Below, piece after piece: positions 60,911 to 64,000 of a stretch of DNA of 64,000 nt. Origin of the DNA: Ettlia oleoabundans (lineage: Eukaryota > Chlorophyta > Chlorophyceae > Chlamydomonadales). Every line of letters starts with the position of its first letter. The stretch's first letter is position 1. Both the position numbers and the translations under genes were made by a program. The notes under the pieces were generated by a model. That model was not told the origin of the DNA and made no database searches. It saw only the letters and a program-made list of their open reading frames with translations. Location of the stretch: assembly GCA_019693395.1 (NCBI GenBank), contig JAAMXP010001792.1, positions 83,375 to 147,374 of the forward strand, read 5' to 3'.

Positions 60911-63900
60911 ATGGTAACAGCCGCCTTATTAAGCGTGCTGCCGTTCCTGCTGCTGTTGGCGCCTGGGTTAGCCGCAACACCGCCGGATGGTTGGCGGACA
61001 AAGCTGCTGAGCGGCAAGACGCGCCTACTGGTGAGGTGATGGTCTGGCTGTCATCGCCTGGCCAGTGCTGGCTGCGAGCGAAAGACTGTTTGAACTCCAG
61101 ACCTGCCTACCCGCTCAGCCGCATGCCGCTGACGAGTGCGGCGGCACTGGACACCTGCAACAACAGGACCTATGCCCTGTCAACCGGCATCTCCACCTTG
61201 GGCTGCTGGTACTAACACCCATGGGCGGCAGGCTCCTGTGCTTTCTGCACTTCCACACTACACCACCACCACCCACAGGCCCACACGCTTACACATCTCA
61301 CTGAGGGTGTGCAATGCCACTTGTGCATGATCTGACAACCGTCACCCGCCTCCCAACTGTATGCAGGCAACACACAGGTGAGCAAATGTGGTGCGGGGCG
61401 ATGATGTAGCGCCTGCTGCCTGCAAAGTCTGCCAAACTGCTCGTCGCTGGTGTGGTTTGGGTTTGCCAGAGATTGAAACGGTAGGGGCCCGGGTCTGGAT
61501 AAGGCACTTTTCAAAGCTGTCGTAACGTTTGCGATGGCACACAACAATGCCAATTCAAGCAAGCGTATTGTGGGGGTGCAGGGTTGCCGCAACACACCCT
61601 GCCCAGAAACGCTGGGCATTTTGATGTGCAAACTATGCGCACCCACACCGTCCCCTTATGTGTGGCAAATGGCTCGAGATCAAGAATAATCCATTGATCT
61701 CACCATGCGTGCACTAGTAATGCTTTCGCATGGTCACTTTGTGCAGCTACAACATTCCTGGTCTAGTACTATCTGTCCACTGTTTCACTTTTTGCTCTTG
61801 CTTGTTCTGCAGCCTAATTGTCCTGGGCGAGGCGGTGGCCTTCCAGTCCACTACCTACTTTCCTGATGCCAATGTGGGGCCCCCCGATGACATCTACAGC
61901 GTGTCTGGCGCCGACGCCATGCGCGCAATCTCTGCATCCTTTGGTGTGTGGCACCGCACTCAGCTGCCAACTGTCAACACTGACCGGTTGCTCTTCTTGC
62001 AGCTGCCCTGGGCATATTGTTTGTAGTACAGTATGTTTTACTTCATCACACTACAATCCTTGCACAATCTGCAGACTGGAATGCGGGCCAGTGTGCCAGC
62101 ACCGCCACTGCCATTGCCACAGGCACTGCCACCGACACCCGCCCCTGGCTCTATGTGCACCTGGGTGCCTCTGACAGAGTACATTCCGTAGAGGTGGTGG
62201 CGGGCCCATGCCAAGGCATAGGTGCGTGTATGTGTGGTGGCTGCGAGTGTTGGCGTTGATTCTCATGCACTCGTGCGCAGCGGCAATTCTCATGTGCTTG
62301 CAGTTGCCAGTCACCCAAGTGCCCTGCCAGCCAGCCAGTCAGCCATCATCATGTATGCTCTTGCACTACACACCATGCCAGCAAGCCAGCCTGCCACTAA
62401 CGTTCAAGATACCATAAACCGCCATGCAACGGCCTGCTTTGTGTGCGTACAGCTATGAGGTGCGCGTCGGCGACACTGTGCCCACGCAGGGCGTGGCAGA
62501 GGGCAACGCCATCACCGCCAACACCCCATGCAGCACACTGCCAGCCACATTACCAGCTGCTAGCAGTTCTTCTTTTACTCTCACCTGCGACACCCCCATT
62601 CAGGGGCGCTACATCTCCATCCAGGTGGGCAGCACTTTGCCGAACCTATGCTGCCGCGGAATTTTGCTCTGCCTGGAAAAGGGCGCATGAGTGCAATTGT
62701 ACTACCTATATCGCGTTGCCAACTGGTTGTGATCTGGGCATGAGGGCATGCAGGCATGACTTGCTATGGTTGCACGTTGAACTGGTCTGTGCCCATTGCA
62801 GGTTGCCGGCTCCCAGCCAGGGCACAAGCTGGCCATCTGTAGTGTCAAGGCCTTTGCCGTCAGGACCGGTGCGCTACATGTATTCTCTTCCCTGCCTGCA
62901 CCTGCTGCTCCTGGCATGTAGCCCTGGATTATTCTGTATTTGTGCCTTTGCTAAGTGATGGCTGCCATGCGCGGCCTGCCACTTCAAACCCACCATTATC
63001 AACAACATGTGAGCTGCAGGCCGCCTGCCAATAACAGCACCCAACATTGCATTAAATCGCCCCAGTTGGATGAGCTTTACATTACCAGATTTCTTCGGCA
63101 GGTTTAATCCCGAACGGGGTGTTGATGGCAATACAAACAGGTACCATTATCAACCACCATTGGCTTGTTCACAGTGGCGACTTACCCGCCGACACTAAAC
63201 CCTACTGGTGAGCCTACATGGCTGGCTGGCAAGCCTAGCTAGCCAGGCCAAGTTTCCCCTGGATTGGGATGCCTTTGCCTTGCTATGCTGCACCAGTCGA
63301 ATGTGGTTAGCTACTTTCCCTCAAGCAAACTGCCCAATCACCCACCTCTGGCCTCAACTTGCAGGGTGGTCGACTTGGAGTCCGAAGCGTTGGTACACGC
63401 GTTGGTACAGTGTTCGGGCGGATTCCTGCTGCTTTTTTGATTTTTCAGGTACGCTGTTCTTTATAACACTCTGCTACAACCCATTGTTGCTTTGCTGTCT
63501 GCACTGACTGTGTGGTCGGCCCTTTACCGCACTCGGGCGATACAAAGGCATACGGATACCCCTACTCAATTGACCCTTACAAATCCAAACGAGGCTGTGC
63601 TCTGGCTGTATGTACAGATTCGGCTGGGCAACACCCGTCTCGAGCCGGCACAAGGCAAACTCATTACAGTGAACACAGTGGGCGCTGTGATGGGAGGCCA
63701 GTTCCCTACTGTTGCTAACGTACAGGTGACCGCTAGCAAACATTTTGCAGCTCCCATGCCATGGGTTATCTTGTTGAGACAAGAACAAAAACAACATGCC
63801 AATGCCTTATTATGCCGACATGGGTAGCCGACCTGCCTCTCGCTTTGCCTGTTCTGTAGGATGTGCTGCAAACCACTTGCATTGGTGTGGGGCTTTATCT

Positions 63901-63990
63901 GTCTATTCAGAAGTTTCTCGTCCTGGTGACAGTGAATCTCTTATTCTGCAATTTGCAGAGCTAGAGGTGAGGGGCCGCAGCTGCAAGTGA
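60911..63990 (+). CDS. Secreted two-domain F-type-lectin-like (fucolectin/F5/8C-like) protein
   Basis: Probable first exon 60911-61030 encodes a signal peptide (VTAALLSVLPFLLLLAPGLA), but its phase does not join cleanly to the next exon, so an exon or donor is missing from my model. Exons of domain 1: 61813-61943, 62075-62225, 62453-62624 and 62802-62868. They read LGEAVAFQSTTYFPDANVG, a Trp/Cys-rich centre, RPWLYVHLGASDRVHSVEVV, YEVRVGDT and GRYISIQ..LAICSVKAF, the strand order of F-type lectin (galactose-binding-like) domains. Domain 2 starts at 63102-63207 (TIINHHWLVHSGDLPADTKP) and includes WVVDLESEAL from 63365, IRLGNTRLEPAQGKLIT near 63620 and a final exon ending near 63990 (SRPGDSESLILQFAELEV). 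The stop lies 10 nt before the window end. F-type lectins bind fucose, but binding residues cannot be confirmed here. Confidence 0.6.
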
Positions 63991-64000
63991 AGGTGCCCCC

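Overview
The window looks like nuclear DNA of a green alga (Chlorophyta, probably a Chlorella-type trebouxiophyte). It is eukaryotic and intron-dense: about 110 introns of roughly 80-800 nt can be placed, nearly all with gtgagt/gtgcgt-like donors and tgcag acceptors. Exons are moderately GC-rich, with Ala/Gln/Gly-rich low-complexity insertions. Many genes have a TGTAA motif 0.1-0.7 kb after the stop, the usual chlorophyte poly(A) signal. Chloroplast PetN is encoded here as a transit-peptide precursor, as in green algae. A 50-N block (46459-46508) shows it is a draft scaffold. I see no rRNA, tRNA, CRISPR array or transposon.

Layout. 0-5 kb: 3' part of a membrane protein, then a 670-aa low-complexity protein of unknown function. 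5-9 kb: an Eyes-absent (EYA) HAD phosphatase converging on nuclear petN. 10-17 kb: splicing factor AAR2, then a plastid GIY-YIG-like protein. 18-28 kb: a secreted-protein block (a cystatin, a divergent cystatin-like protein, a parallel beta-helix-like protein) interrupted by a TspO-like membrane protein on the minus strand. 28.9-37.9 kb: a 20-exon cytosolic glutamyl-tRNA synthetase head-to-head with TRM61. 38-56 kb: a NEPRO-like nucleolar protein head-to-head with the spindle-checkpoint kinase MPS1/TTK, then TXNDC9 and a large FBF1-like coiled-coil protein, also head-to-head. 57-64 kb: two tandem NYN-domain (PIN-like nuclease) paralogs, then a secreted two-domain F-type-lectin-like gene reaching the window end.

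The genes are not a pathway in the bacterial sense, but there are themes. Genes alternate strands from 28 kb onward, giving divergent pairs with short shared upstream regions (216 nt for GluRS/TRM61, both tRNA genes; 30 nt between the start codons of NEPRO and MPS1) and convergent pairs with abutting or overlapping 3' ends. Four genes encode predicted secreted proteins. GC-AG introns are unusually common (seven of about 110).

Gene models were built by hand from exon phase, splice signals and family conservation. Internal exons of AAR2, GluRS, TRM61, MPS1, TXNDC9 and the TspO-like gene are well constrained. The 5' ends of EYA, the GIY-YIG gene, the FBF1-like gene and the lectin gene are less certain.
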